DNA of 64,000 nucleotides from Shinella zoogloeoides (GTDB lineage Bacteria > Pseudomonadota > Alphaproteobacteria > Rhizobiales > Rhizobiaceae): positions 3,229,501 through 3,293,500 of the forward strand of contig NZ_CP132311.1 of NCBI RefSeq assembly GCF_030733845.1. Reading direction: 5' to 3'. Numbering within the stretch: the first letter of the stretch is position 1; each line of letters starts with the position of its first letter. Under the pieces are notes generated by a model that was not told where the DNA came from, searched no databases, and saw only the letters and a program-made list of their open reading frames with translations. This document shows, in pieces, positions 18,399 through 27,386 of this stretch. The translations under genes and the position numbers were made by a program.

Positions 18399-19073
18399 AT
18401 GTCAGTGAAGAAGAAAATCGGCCTGCCCGCAACCAAGCTGATCGCCATCGCGGGGCTTGCCGGACTTCTCGCCGGTGGTGCAGCGATATACGTGAAGGAA
18501 AGCCTGTCTGGCAATGGCGTGGTCGCCTCCGCCGATCCCGCCGCCTGCGCCGCAGCCGCCGCCAGGGCGGAGGCCATCACGCCCTTCTCCAAGGGGCAGG
18601 TCGCCGCCATGCGGACCGTCGACGAGCACCGTCCCCTGCCCGACCTCGTCTTCGACGGCCCCGACGGCAAGAAGAAGACGATCGCCGATTTTGCCGGCAA
18701 GACGCTGCTGGTCAATCTCTGGGCAACCTGGTGCGTGCCCTGCCGCGAGGAAATGCCGGCGCTCAACGCGCTGGAAAAGGACCTCGGCAGCGACAGGTTC
18801 GAGGTGGTGGCGATCAACATCGACACCGGTGACGACGAGAAGCCGAAAACCTTCCTCGACGAAACGAAGGTTCATGATCTCGCCTATTATCGAGACGCCT
18901 CGATGGGCGTCTTCAACACGCTGAAGAAGGAAGGCCTCGCCTTCGGCCTTCCGGTGACGCTGCTGATGGACGACAAGGGCTGCCTGATCTCCGCGATGAA
19001 CGGCCCCGCCGCCTGGGACAGCGAGGATGCCAAGGCCCTGATCAACGCCGCGCTGGCAGCCCCGAAAAGCTGA
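18399..19073 (+). CDS. tlpA: TlpA-type thiol:disulfide interchange protein
   Basis: 224-aa membrane-anchored thioredoxin. One N-terminal helix (about 12-32) and a redox motif WCVPC (C112, C115) within [16 protein letters not shown]. TlpA reduces cytochrome oxidase assembly factors in the rhizobial periplasm. ATG 18399 has GGAG 6 nt upstream; an in-frame ATG at 18366 overlaps the argH start. Convergent with cysA. Confidence 0.92.
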   Translation: MSVKKKIGLPATKLIAIAGLAGLLAGGAAIYVKESLSGNGVVASADPAACAAAAARAEAITPFSKGQVAAMRTVDEHRPLPDLVFDGPDGKKKTIADFAGKTLLVNLWATWCVPCREEMPALNALEKDLGSDRFEVVAINIDTGDDEKPKTFLDETKVHDLAYYRDASMGVFNTLKKEGLAFGLPVTLLMDDKGCLISAMNGPAAWDSEDAKALINAALAAPKS

Positions 19074-19076
19074 CTT

Positions 19077-20099
19077 TCACGCCGCAGCATAGACGCGCGG
19101 GCGGCGGATGCCGATGAAGCCGGCATCCCCCTTGCGATGCGGGAATTCCGGCGCGGTGTCGAACTCCACCGGCTGGCCGCTGCCGGTCATCGCGAGCACG
19201 CGGCGCGAATCCGGCCGGTCGATGACGCGCACTATCTTGGCGGCGATGCCATGCCCATCCTCGCGCCAGGTGACATCCGTCGGACGGAAGAGGATCTGGC
19301 CGCTGCCGTCGGCAACGCCGTCCGCCTCGAAGGCCACGTCCTCGACATAGGCCTTGCCGCCGCGGATATCCGCGTCGAGTCGGTTGGCGTCGCCGAGGAA
19401 ATTCATCACGAAGGCATCGGCCGGCGTGCGGCAGACCGCTTCGGGCGTGCCCTCCTGCACGATCTTCCCCTTGTTGAGGATGACGACCCGGTCGGCGAGG
19501 TCCAGCGCCTCCTCCTGGTCGTGCGTCACGAAGAGCGTGGTGATGCCAAGCTCGTCATGGATCTTGCGCAGCCAGCGGCGCAGGTCCCGCCGCACATTGG
19601 CATCGAGCGCGCCGAACGGTTCGTCGAGCAGCAGCACGCGCGGGTCGACGGCGAGCGCCCGGGCCAGTGCCACGCGCTGGCGCTGGCCACCGGAGATCTG
19701 GCCGGGGAAGCGATCCGCGAGGCCGCCGAGCTGCACGAGGTCGAGCAGTTCCCTGACGCGCTCGGCGATCGCCTGCGGCGAGCGCTTCACCTTCGAGACC
19801 TTCATGCCGAAGGCGATGTTCTCGCCCACCGTCATGTGCGGGAAAAGCGCATAATGCTGGAAGACGAAGCCGACGCCGCGCTCGCGAACGGGAATGTCGG
19901 TGGCGTTCTCCTCGCCGAAATAGATCGCCCCGCCATCGGCATATTCGAGGCCGGCAACCATGCGCAGGATCGTCGTCTTGCCGGAGCCGGACGGGCCGAG
20001 CAGCGCGACCAGCTCGCCGCTCTCGATCTCCAGCGACACGCCGTGCACGGCGCGAAAGGTCTGAAACTCCTTGACCACGTTGTCGAGGCGGATCTTCAC
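19077..20099 (-). CDS. cysA: Sulfate/thiosulfate ABC transporter ATPase
   Basis: 340-aa ABC ATPase of the sulfate importer. Walker A GPSGSGKTT (35-43), signature ISGGQRQR, Walker B LLLDEPFGALD, and a C-terminal TOBE-like regulatory domain. It starts at GTG 20099, preceded by GGAGG at 7 nt, and GTGA overlaps the cysW stop, so the two are translationally coupled. A much longer in-frame extension into cysW is not real. Confidence 0.95.
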   Translation of the reverse strand: MKIRLDNVVKEFQTFRAVHGVSLEIESGELVALLGPSGSGKTTILRMVAGLEYADGGAIYFGEENATDIPVRERGVGFVFQHYALFPHMTVGENIAFGMKVSKVKRSPQAIAERVRELLDLVQLGGLADRFPGQISGGQRQRVALARALAVDPRVLLLDEPFGALDANVRRDLRRWLRKIHDELGITTLFVTHDQEEALDLADRVVILNKGKIVQEGTPEAVCRTPADAFVMNFLGDANRLDADIRGGKAYVEDVAFEADGVADGSGQILFRPTDVTWREDGHGIAAKIVRVIDRPDSRRVLAMTGSGQPVEFDTAPEFPHRKGDAGFIGIRRPRVYAAA

Positions 20100-20992
20100 G
20101 GTTTTACCTCCGGGGTGATGCTGTCTGCGCCCGAGAGGGCGGAAGGACGCTGGACGCGGCCCGCGCCCTGCCGCTCGAGCGCCACCTTGGCGATGAGCGT
20201 GACGATGGCAAGGCCGGCGAGAATGGATGCGGCGGCAAAGGAGCCGGCCGCGTTGTAGTCGTGGTAGAGCAATTCGATATGCAGCGGCAGCGTGTTCGTC
20301 TGGCCGCGGATATTGCCCGAGACGACCGAGACGGCGCCGAACTCGCCCATCACGCGCGAATTGCACAGCACCACGCCGTAGAGCAGCGCCCATTTGATGT
20401 TCGGCAGCGTAACCGAGAGGAAGGTGCGCCAGCCGCTCGCGCCGAGCGACGTCGCCGCTTCCTCCAGATCGCGGCCCTGCGCCTGCATGAGCGGGATCAG
20501 CTCGCGCGCCACGAAGGGCGCCGTCACGAACATGCTGGCCAGCACGATGCCCGGCAGTGCGAAGAGGATTTTTATCTCCGCCGATTGCAGCGCCGGGCCG
20601 AACAAGCCCTGCAGGCCGTAGACGAAGAGATAGGAGACGCCCGCGACGATGGGCGAGACGGAGAAGGGCAGCTCGATGACGACGGTCAGCAGCCGCTTGC
20701 CGCGGAAATCGTGCTTGGTGATCGCCCAGGCCGCCGCCACGCCGAACACTGTATTGATCGGCACGGCGATGAGCGCGGTGATGACCGTCAGCAGGATGGC
20801 ATGGCGCGTATCCGGATCGGCGATGGATTCGGCGAAATAGCCGACGCCGCGCGAAAAGGCCTCGACGGCGATAACGATGAGCGGCGCGACGATCATCAGC
20901 CCGACGAGCACGAGGACGACTGCCAGCAGGCTGCGGCGGAAGAGCGTGTTGTCGCCGACGCGCGGCGGCTTTCCCTTGCCATGGTGCGCCAT
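20096..20992 (-). CDS. cysW: Sulfate ABC transporter permease CysW
   Basis: 298-aa permease with six predicted helices and the EAA loop region EEAATSLGASGWRTFLSVTLPNI, which docks on CysA. The tail NSRVMGEFGAVSVVSGNIRGQTNTLPL is typical of CysW. ATG 20992 is 2 bp past the cysT stop. An open frame continues upstream antisense-style through cysT but has no similarity to permeases. Confidence 0.94.
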   Translation of the reverse strand: MAHHGKGKPPRVGDNTLFRRSLLAVVLVLVGLMIVAPLIVIAVEAFSRGVGYFAESIADPDTRHAILLTVITALIAVPINTVFGVAAAWAITKHDFRGKRLLTVVIELPFSVSPIVAGVSYLFVYGLQGLFGPALQSAEIKILFALPGIVLASMFVTAPFVARELIPLMQAQGRDLEEAATSLGASGWRTFLSVTLPNIKWALLYGVVLCNSRVMGEFGAVSVVSGNIRGQTNTLPLHIELLYHDYNAAGSFAAASILAGLAIVTLIAKVALERQGAGRVQRPSALSGADSITPEVKP

Positions 20993-20994
20993 GA

Positions 20995-21816
20995 TCAGCC
21001 CCTCGCCGTATAGCGCAGGGCGCGGGCCTGCATCAGGTTGGTGACTGCGAGCATCACGAAGGCCGTCAGCAGCATGACCGAGGCGATCGCGGCGGAGGCC
21101 GGATAGTCGTATTCCTCGAGCCGAATGAAGGCGAGGAGCGCGGTGATCTCCGTCGAGAACGGCTGGTTGCCGGCGATGAAGATGATGGCGCCGAACTCGC
21201 CGAGGCTGCGCGCGAAGGAGAGCGACACGCCGGCCAGAAGCGCCGGCGTCAGAAGCGGCAGGATGACGCCGACGAAGATGGAGAGGTCGCTGGCGCCGAG
21301 CGTCTGCCCCGCTTCCTCCAGCGCCGGATCGAGCTCTTCCAGCACCGGCTGCACCGTGCGCACGATGAAGGGAATGCTGGTGAAGCTCATGGCGACGATG
21401 ATGCCGAGCGGCGTATAGGCGACCTTGATGCCGAGAAGCGACAGCGGCCCGCCGAACCAGCCGTTGGTGGCGAAGAGCGTCGTAAGCGCGATGCCCGCGA
21501 CCGCCGTCGGCAGCGCGAAGGGCAGGTCCACCAGCGCGTCGACGAGGCGACGGCCGGGGAAGCGGTAGCGCACCAGCACCCAGGCAAGCGACAGGCCGAA
21601 GAACAGGTTGAAGACGGTGGCGGCCAGCGCACAGAGCACCGTCACGCGGTAGCTGGCAAAGGCGCGTTCGGACGAGATGATGCGCCAATAGTCTTCCGGC
21701 CCCAGGCTCGCCGCCTTGAAAATGAGCGCGGCCAGCGGCAGCACCACGATGATGGCCACGTAGACGAGGGTTATGCCGAGCGCGAGCGGCAATCCGGGCA
21801 GTACACGCCGTCTCAA
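20995..21816 (-). CDS. cysT: Sulfate ABC transporter permease CysT (CysU)
   Basis: About 273 aa, six helices, with EEAGQTLGASDLSIFVGVILP as the EAA loop. Start: TTG 21816 is preferred because AAGGAA lies 7 nt upstream and the product then begins (M)RRRVLPGLPLALG; another TTG at 21834 is in frame. A UUG start could keep permease level below that of the binding protein. It follows sbp across a hairpin and a mosaic repeat. Confidence 0.88.
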   Translation of the reverse strand: MRRRVLPGLPLALGITLVYVAIIVVLPLAALIFKAASLGPEDYWRIISSERAFASYRVTVLCALAATVFNLFFGLSLAWVLVRYRFPGRRLVDALVDLPFALPTAVAGIALTTLFATNGWFGGPLSLLGIKVAYTPLGIIVAMSFTSIPFIVRTVQPVLEELDPALEEAGQTLGASDLSIFVGVILPLLTPALLAGVSLSFARSLGEFGAIIFIAGNQPFSTEITALLAFIRLEEYDYPASAAIASVMLLTAFVMLAVTNLMQARALRYTARG

Positions 21817-21831
21817 CGGGCGTTCCTTTCT

Positions 21832-21890
21832 CAAGCAATTCCAGGAAAAGTGCGCGGCGGCGTTCCATCCGGAATGGCGCGATACTTTTC
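21832..21890 (+). repeat. RIME-like intergenic repeat, partial copy B
   Basis: Shares GCAATTCCAG, AAAAGTGCG and TCCGGAA with copy A at 10,641, about 36 of 45 positions by eye, in the same orientation. The second palindromic half of copy A is missing. It lies between sbp and cysT within the sulfate operon. Confidence 0.65.
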
Positions 21891-21895
21891 ATGTC

Positions 21896-21925
21896 ACGAC
21901 CGGCGGGCTTTCACCCGCCGGTCGT
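21896..21925 (-). other. Strong 12-bp hairpin between sbp and cysT
   Basis: ACGACCGGCGGG (21896-21907) and CCCGCCGGTCGT (21914-21925) are perfect complements with a 6-nt loop, 20 nt after the sbp stop. There is no U-tract on the minus strand, so full termination is unlikely. Such hairpins in transporter operons often stabilise the upstream binding-protein message and lower downstream permease expression. Confidence 0.7.
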
Positions 21926-21944
21926 CAGAAACGAAATGGATGGA

Positions 21945-22928
21945 TCAGCGGCTGCCGTAGATCTTGTCCAGCGTGCCGCCTTCGGAGAAGTGCTCCTCGG
22001 AGACCTTCTTCCAGCCGCCGAAGACGTCGTCGACGTTCACGAGGCGGATTTCCGGGAACTGGTCCTTGAACTCGGCGGCAACCTTCTCGTCGAGGACGCG
22101 GTGGCCGAATTCGGCGGCAATCTTCTGGCCCTCGGGCGCATAAAGGAAGTCGAGATAGGACTTGGCGAGGTCACGGCTGCCGTGAGCGTCGGCCACCTTG
22201 TCGACCACGGCGACCGGGAATTCCGCGAGCAGCGAGACGGAGGGAACGACGCCCTCGAACTTGTCCGCGCCATACTGCTTGGCGATCGACTTGGTCTCCG
22301 CCTCGAAGGTGATGATGACGTCGCCAATCTCGCGCTCGACGAAGGTGGTCGTCGCCGCACGGCCGCCGGTGTCGAAGACCGGCACGTTGTCGAAGATCTT
22401 GGTGACGAATTCCTCGACCTTCAACGGATCGTTCTTGAAGGCTTCCTTGGCGTAGGCCGTCGCGGCGAGATAGGTGTAGCGCGCATTGCCCGAGGTCTTG
22501 GGGTTCGGGAAGATGACCTTCACGTCGTCGCGGGCAAGATCGGACCAGTCCTTGATGTTCTTCGGGTTGCCGGCGCGAACGAGGAAGGACGGGAAGGAGT
22601 AGAAGGGCGAAGCGTTGTTCGGGAACTTCTTCTGCCAGTCCTCCGCGACGAAACCGTTCTTCACCAGGAAGTCGATGTCCGTCACCTGGTTGAAGGTCAC
22701 GACATCGGCCTCCAGGCCCTCGACGATGGCGCGCGCCTGCTTGGAGGTGCCGGCATGCGACTGATCAACGGTGACGCCCGGATGCGCCTTCACGAAGGCT
22801 TCGTTCTCGGCCGCGAAAAGCTCGCGCGCCACGTCATAGGAGGCGTTCAGCAGCTTGTCGGCGGCCTGCGCGGAAAGCGGAGCGGCAAGGCCGAGGAGAG
22901 CCACGCCGAGAAGGAGCAAACGTTTCAT
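21945..22928 (-). CDS. sbp: Periplasmic sulfate-binding protein
   Basis: 327-aa solute-binding protein with signal peptide MKRLLLLGVALLGLAAPLSAQA. LNASYDVARELFAAENEAFVKAH and DQSHAGTSKQARAIVEGLEADVVTFNQ are Sbp/CysP hallmarks. ATG 22928 begins the signal peptide; an earlier in-frame ATG would put charged residues in front of it. First gene of the sbp-cysT-cysW-cysA operon; the leader has two inverted repeats. Confidence 0.95.
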   Translation of the reverse strand: MKRLLLLGVALLGLAAPLSAQAADKLLNASYDVARELFAAENEAFVKAHPGVTVDQSHAGTSKQARAIVEGLEADVVTFNQVTDIDFLVKNGFVAEDWQKKFPNNASPFYSFPSFLVRAGNPKNIKDWSDLARDDVKVIFPNPKTSGNARYTYLAATAYAKEAFKNDPLKVEEFVTKIFDNVPVFDTGGRAATTTFVEREIGDVIITFEAETKSIAKQYGADKFEGVVPSVSLLAEFPVAVVDKVADAHGSRDLAKSYLDFLYAPEGQKIAAEFGHRVLDEKVAAEFKDQFPEIRLVNVDDVFGGWKKVSEEHFSEGGTLDKIYGSR

Positions 22929-22935
22929 TTGGAAA

Positions 22936-22958
22936 CCCCAATGCGAGAAGAATTGGGG
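22936..22958 (-). promoter_or_regulatory. Leader hairpin just before the sbp start
   Basis: CCCCAAT (22936-22942) and ATTGGGG (22952-22958) form a 7-bp stem with a 9-nt loop that ends 8 nt before the sbp ATG. One arm occupies the position of the ribosome-binding site, so it could restrict translation or protect the 5' end. Confidence 0.45.
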
Positions 22959-22996
22959 CAGACAATAGCGGCCGGCCAAACGCTATCCGAGGCATG

Positions 22997-23021
22997 GCCT
23001 GTCATAGCTCTTATGACAGGC
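22997..23021. promoter_or_regulatory. Perfect 10-bp inverted repeat upstream of sbp
   Basis: GCCTGTCATA (22997-23006) and TATGACAGGC (23012-23021) with a 5-bp spacer lie about 70 bp upstream of sbp. The symmetry suits a dimeric regulator, or it may be an RNA hairpin after hbd. No regulator is identified. Confidence 0.5.
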
Positions 23022-23067
23022 GAAACATTTTTCCCTGAAAGGCAGGCTTGGCGGATTCTTCCGCCGG

Positions 23068-23943
23068 TCAGCGGGTCGGAACCGGCACGTCACCGCGATA
23101 GTCGTAGAAGCCGCGGCCGGACTTGCGGCCGAGCCAGCCGGCCTCGACATATTTCACCAGCAGCGGGCACGGACGATACTTGGAATCCGCCAGCCCGTCA
23201 TGCAGCACCTGCATGATCGAAAGGCAGGTATCAAGGCCGATGAAGTCAGCAAGCTGGAGCGGACCCATCGGATGGTTCGCGCCGAGCTTCATGGCCGTGT
23301 CGATGGCTTCCACAGAGCCGACGCCCTCGTAGAGCGTGTAGATCGCCTCGTTGATCATCGGCAGCAGGATGCGGTTGACGATGAAGGCCGGGAAGTCCTC
23401 GGCGACGGTGATCGTCTTGTCGAGGCGGCCGACGAATTCCTTGGCGGCGGAGAAGGTCTCTTCCTCGGTGGCGATGCCGCGCACCAGCTCGACCAGCTTC
23501 ATGACCGGAACGGGGTTCATGAAGTGGATGCCCATGAAACGCTCCGGCCGGTCGGTGGCCGAGGCGAGACGGGTGATCGACAGCGAGGACGTGTTGGTGG
23601 CGAGCATCGCCTCCGGCTTCAGCACGGAACAGACCTGGCCGTAGATCTTGCGCTTGACGGTCTCGTCCTCGGTGGCCGCCTCGATGACGAGATCGGCATC
23701 GGAAAGATCGTTGATGTCGGCGGAGCCCTTGATCAGAGCGAGCGCCTTCTTGCGCTCCTCGTCGGACATCTTGCCGGACGAGACCTGGCGGGCGAGGTTG
23801 CCGTTGATCGTGGCAAGGCCGGCCTCGATGCGCTCGGGCGACAGGTCGTAGATATGGACCTTGTATCCGGCCATGGCCGCGACATGCGCGATCCCGCACC
23901 CCATCTGGCCTGCACCTACAATACCGACGTTCTTGATGATCAT
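23068..23943 (-). CDS. hbd: 3-hydroxybutyryl-CoA dehydrogenase
   Basis: 291-aa NAD(P)-dependent dehydrogenase interconverting acetoacetyl-CoA and 3-hydroxybutyryl-CoA in butanoate and PHB-related metabolism. Rossmann motif GIVGAGQMGCGIAHVAA at residues 7-23, catalytic region FMGIHFMNPVPVMKLVE with the conserved His, and C-terminal NHPMGPLQLADFIGLD. It lies downstream of etfBA on the same strand but after a strong terminator, so it needs its own promoter. Confidence 0.93.
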   Translation of the reverse strand: MIIKNVGIVGAGQMGCGIAHVAAMAGYKVHIYDLSPERIEAGLATINGNLARQVSSGKMSDEERKKALALIKGSADINDLSDADLVIEAATEDETVKRKIYGQVCSVLKPEAMLATNTSSLSITRLASATDRPERFMGIHFMNPVPVMKLVELVRGIATEEETFSAAKEFVGRLDKTITVAEDFPAFIVNRILLPMINEAIYTLYEGVGSVEAIDTAMKLGANHPMGPLQLADFIGLDTCLSIMQVLHDGLADSKYRPCPLLVKYVEAGWLGRKSGRGFYDYRGDVPVPTR

Positions 23944-23988
23944 CGCGCCAATCGCCCCGTCATGTCAGCCCGCACCCATTGCGTGGGC

Positions 23989-24022
23989 AAAAAAACACCG
24001 GGCCGGTCAGGCCGGCCCGGTG
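23989..24022 (-). terminator. Intrinsic terminator of etfBA
   Basis: CACCGGGCCGG (23996-24006) pairs with CCGGCCCGGTG (24012-24022), an 11-bp GC-rich stem with a 5-nt loop. On the minus strand it is followed by seven T (23995-23989). It ends the etfB-etfA transcript before hbd. Confidence 0.93.
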
Positions 24023-24089
24023 AAGTGATAAAGGCACGCGACGCATATTTCCAGTGAAATCATCGTCGCAAAGTTGGACCGGGGTCGGC

Positions 24090-25019
24090 TCAGAGCGCCT
24101 TCTGCAGCTCCGGCAGGATATCGAAGAGATCGCCGACGAGGCCGTAGTCCGCGACCTGGAAGATCGGGGCTTCCTCGTCCTTGTTGATCGCCACGATGAC
24201 CTTCGAGTCCTTCATACCGGCAAGGTGCTGGATCGCGCCGGAAATACCGCAGGCGATGTAGAGCTGCGGCGCGACCACCTTGCCCGTCTGGCCGACCTGC
24301 CAGTCGTTCGGGGCATAGCCGGCATCGACCGCCGCGCGCGAGGCGCCGACGGCCGCACCGAGCTTGTCGGCGACCGGAAGGATCACCTCCTGGAACTTTT
24401 CCGACGAACCCAGCGCCCGGCCGCCCGAGATAATGATCTTGGCCGACGTCAGTTCCGGACGGTCGGAGGAGGACAGCGCGTCCTTGACGTGGGTCGAGAG
24501 GCCGGGGTTCGCGGCGGCCGAGACGGTCTCGATGGCCGCGCTGCCGCCTTCAGGGGCTGCCGTGAAGGACGCCGTGCGCACGGTGATCACCTTCTTGGCG
24601 TCGGTGGACTGCACCGTCTGGATGGCATTGCCCGCATAGATCGGACGCTTGAACGTGTCGGCCGAGACGACCTCGACGATCTCCGAGACCTGCGCGACAT
24701 CGAGCAGCGCTGCCACGCGCGGCAAGACGTTCTTGCCGACCGAGGTGGCGGCCGAGACGATGGCGTCGTAGTTGCCGGCGAGCGACACGATGAGCGCCGC
24801 CAGCGGTTCGGCGAGGTTGTTGGCAAGGCTCGCATCGTCGGCGACGAGCACCTTGGTCACGCCCGAGAGCTTTGCCGCCTGCTCGGCAGTCGCCTTGGCA
24901 TTGCTGCCGGCGACGAGCACATGCACGTCCGAACCGATCTTCGATGCCGCCGTCAGCGCTTTCGCCGTCTGGTCGGAAAGGTGGGCATTGTCGTGATCTG
25001 CCAGAAGAAGAATGGCCAT
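24090..25019 (-). CDS. etfA: Electron transfer flavoprotein, alpha subunit
   Basis: 309-aa FAD-binding subunit that passes electrons from acyl-CoA and other dehydrogenases to ETF-quinone oxidoreductase. The C-terminal FAD domain has [24 protein letters not shown], and [17 protein letters not shown] followed by [10 protein letters not shown]. It follows etfB by 23 bp and ends at a strong terminator. Confidence 0.96.
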   Translation of the reverse strand: MAILLLADHDNAHLSDQTAKALTAASKIGSDVHVLVAGSNAKATAEQAAKLSGVTKVLVADDASLANNLAEPLAALIVSLAGNYDAIVSAATSVGKNVLPRVAALLDVAQVSEIVEVVSADTFKRPIYAGNAIQTVQSTDAKKVITVRTASFTAAPEGGSAAIETVSAAANPGLSTHVKDALSSSDRPELTSAKIIISGGRALGSSEKFQEVILPVADKLGAAVGASRAAVDAGYAPNDWQVGQTGKVVAPQLYIACGISGAIQHLAGMKDSKVIVAINKDEEAPIFQVADYGLVGDLFDILPELQKAL

Positions 25020-25042
25020 GGTTGTGTTCTCCCTTTCCTGCC

Positions 25043-25792
25043 TTACAGCACGCCGGCTTCGTTCTTGAGCTTGTCGACAAGCTCTGCGACGCTCTTGACC
25101 TTGACGCCTGCCTTGCGGCCCGACGGTTCCTCGGTCTTCAGCACCTTCAGGCGCGGGCTCGTGTCGACGCCGAAGTCGGCGGGCGTCTTCTTGTCGAGCG
25201 GCTTCTTCTTCGCCTTCATGATGTTCGGCAGCGAGGCATAGCGCGGCTCGTTGAGGCGAAGGTCGGTGGTGACCACGGCCGGAAGCTTGACCTCGATGGT
25301 CTGCAGGCCACCGTCGACCTCGCGCGTGACCTCGGCCTTGCCGTCGCCGATCTCGACCTTCGAGGCGAACGTCGCCTGCGCCCAGCCGAGCAGCGCCGAC
25401 AGCATCTGGCCGGTCTGGTTGGAATCGTCGTCGATCGCCTGTTTGCCGACGATGACGAGGCCGGGAGCCTCAGCCTCGGTGACGCCCTTGAGGATCTTGG
25501 CGACGGCGAGCGGCTCGACGGCGTCTTCCGTCTCGACCAGAACGGCGCGGTCGGCGCCCATGGCGAGCGCCGTGCGCAGCGTCTCCTCGGCCTTGGCCGG
25601 GCCGATCGACACCACGACCACTTCCTCCGCCTTGCCGGCTTCCTTCAGGCGCAACGCCTCTTCCACCGAGATCTCGTCGAACGGGTTCATCGACATCTTG
25701 ACGTTCGCAAGCTCGACACCAGAGCCGTCGGACTTCACGCGGATCTTAACGTTGTAATCAACGACCCGCTTTACAGGGACCAGGATTTTCAT
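25043..25792 (-). CDS. etfB: Electron transfer flavoprotein, beta subunit
   Basis: 249-aa partner of Etf[21 protein letters not shown] at the N-terminus, the AMP-binding loop [20 protein letters not shown], and the recognition loop [20 protein letters not shown] are all typical. First gene of etfBA, transcribed from a near-consensus promoter upstream. Confidence 0.96.
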   Translation of the reverse strand: MKILVPVKRVVDYNVKIRVKSDGSGVELANVKMSMNPFDEISVEEALRLKEAGKAEEVVVVSIGPAKAEETLRTALAMGADRAVLVETEDAVEPLAVAKILKGVTEAEAPGLVIVGKQAIDDDSNQTGQMLSALLGWAQATFASKVEIGDGKAEVTREVDGGLQTIEVKLPAVVTTDLRLNEPRYASLPNIMKAKKKPLDKKTPADFGVDTSPRLKVLKTEEPSGRKAGVKVKSVAELVDKLKNEAGVL

Positions 25793-25927
25793 GGCTTCCT
25801 TCCTTCAAATGCCCGCGAGGGAAAATGCGCCTTTCAGGGGCGCCCTGATTGTCGGTTGGCGACATCGATACGCGTTTTTTCCCCAAACACAATGCATCAC
25901 GGACCCTCCCCACGTGAAAACGAAAGG

Positions 25928-25956
25928 CTTATAAATTACCTTTACGTTCACGTCAA
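25928..25956 (-). promoter_or_regulatory. Sigma70-like etfBA promoter with an ACGT palindrome
   Basis: On the minus strand TTGACG (25956-25951), a 17-bp spacer and TATAAG (25933-25928) fit a vegetative promoter about 130 bp upstream of etfB. Overlapping it, TTTACGTTCACGTCAA (25941-25956) is a 16-bp imperfect palindrome, 6 of 8 pairs. Its shape recalls operators of MerR-family regulators of branched-chain and fatty acyl-CoA degradation (LiuR type), inferred from memory of the motif. Confidence 0.7.
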
Positions 25957-25978
25957 TTTGTTCGTTTGCAGTGCGCGG

Positions 25979-26764
25979 TCACCGCCCCCAGTGGGTGGGC
26001 GGAACGGACGAGTGAGCGGCGGCCTCCTCGGCCGGCACCGGCGTCGCCTCCACATGCCGCACGGCCTTCGGCGTCACGATGGTCCGGTCGAACAGCGGCA
26101 CGCCCCGCCGGCGCAGCACGAGGACGAGCACGGCTCCCGCCACGATGCCCCCGACATGGGCGCCCCAGGACACGCCGCTGTCGCCATCGACCAGCAGCAT
26201 GTAGAATTGCTGGGCGATCCAGAAGGCGAGCGGAATGACCGCCGGCAGCGGCAAGGGAATGCGGAAGAACACCAGCACCCAGACACGCACCTTCGGATGC
26301 AGCAAGAAGTAAGCCGCCACAACCCCGGAAATCGCCCCCGACGCGCCGATCAGCGGCGCCTCCGAATCGGGCTGCACGAGACCGTGGACGAGAGCGCCGG
26401 CGGCCGCGCAGGCAAGGTAGAAGAGCAGGAAGCGGAAATGGCCGAGCGCATCCTCGACATTGTCGCCGAACACCCAGAGGAACAGCATGTTGGAGGCGAG
26501 ATGCATCAAATCGCCGTGCAGGAAGGCGTAGGTGAGGTAAGTCGCATTCTCAGGCACCAGGACCAGGCTCGGCTCCAGGTCGGCGAAGTCGAAGACGACC
26601 GCGGGGATATAGCCGAGGCCGACCACCGTCGCATCGGAAAAGGACTGCGTCGCCGCAAGCCCCGTCACCAGCCAGACGACGACGTTGATCGCGATCAGGC
26701 TGATCGTGACATATTGGACCTTGATGTATTTTAGGGAATTCGTGTCATGCAGCGGTATGAACAT
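25979..26764 (-). CDS. Rhomboid family intramembrane serine protease
   Basis: 261-aa membrane protein with about six helices. The catalytic dyad is visible: S142 in GASGAISG and H203 in GAHVGGI, and the HLASNMLFLW segment (about 88-97) is the conserved HxxxN region. It cleaves membrane proteins within the bilayer; substrate unknown. First-to-last order on the minus strand is the two-helix protein, cob(I)alamin adenosyltransferase and this gene, probably one operon. Confidence 0.92.
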   Translation of the reverse strand: MFIPLHDTNSLKYIKVQYVTISLIAINVVVWLVTGLAATQSFSDATVVGLGYIPAVVFDFADLEPSLVLVPENATYLTYAFLHGDLMHLASNMLFLWVFGDNVEDALGHFRFLLFYLACAAAGALVHGLVQPDSEAPLIGASGAISGVVAAYFLLHPKVRVWVLVFFRIPLPLPAVIPLAFWIAQQFYMLLVDGDSGVSWGAHVGGIVAGAVLVLVLRRRGVPLFDRTIVTPKAVRHVEATPVPAEEAAAHSSVPPTHWGR

Positions 26765-26807
26765 GGGTCCCCTTCCCCGGCCGGCATTTTTCTGGCTCGG
26801 TACGAGC

Positions 26808-27386
26808 TTACCTGTTCTGCCCCGGAACCCACAATATGTCCGTGCGCCCCTTGTCGTTCACCCAGCGTGCGGCGACGAAGAGGAAATCGGAAAGGCGGTT
26901 GATATAGGCGACGGACACCGCCGACACCGTTTCGCCCTCGCTGTCCTGCAGGGCGACGATGCGCCGCTCGGCCCGGCGCGCCACGGTGCGCGCCAGATGC
27001 AGCGCCGCCGCCGCGGGCGTGCCGCCCGGCAGCACGAAGGAGCGCAACGGCTCGAGGTCGGCGTTGAGCTGGTCGATTTCCTGTTCCAGCCGGTCCACCT
27101 GCGCCTGCACGATGCGCAGCGGCTCGTAGTCGAGCTTGCGGCCCGTCTCCGGCGCAGCAAGATCGGCGCCGAGGTCGAACAGGTCGTTCTGGATGCGCAC
27201 CAGCATGCGGTCCAGCGCCGGATGATCGGTAAGATGCTGGCGCACGAGGCCGATGCAGGAATTCGCCTCGTCGACCTCGCCGTAGGACACGACGCGCAGG
27301 TCGTGCTTCTTGCGGCGCGGCCCGGCGACGAGGCCCGTCGTGCCGTTGTCGCCGGTGCGGGTGTAGATCTTGTTGAGCTTGACCAT
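26808..27386 (-). CDS. Cob(I)alamin adenosyltransferase, PduO type
   Basis: 192-aa enzyme transferring adenosyl from ATP to cob(I)alamin to make coenzyme B12. The N-terminal nucleotide motif is KIYTRTGDNGTTGLVAG, VVSYGEVDEANSCIG follows, and FVLPGGTPAAAALHLARTVARRAER is the conserved helical core. Its start codon overlaps the stop of the small membrane protein upstream (TGATGG). Confidence 0.94.
   Translation of the reverse strand: MVKLNKIYTRTGDNGTTGLVAGPRRKKHDLRVVSYGEVDEANSCIGLVRQHLTDHPALDRMLVRIQNDLFDLGADLAAPETGRKLDYEPLRIVQAQVDRLEQEIDQLNADLEPLRSFVLPGGTPAAAALHLARTVARRAERRIVALQDSEGETVSAVSVAYINRLSDFLFVAARWVNDKGRTDILWVPGQNR

Noticed and set aside
20993..21892. Long N-terminal extension of cysW through cysT
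   Set aside because: Arg- and Gly-rich antisense-like sequence; CysW begins naturally at 20992 just after the cysT stop.
24872..26734. 620-codon plus-strand frame opposite etfA, etfB and rhomboid
   Set aside because: Crosses three well-supported genes and two promoters; Arg/His/Asp-rich and without similarity.
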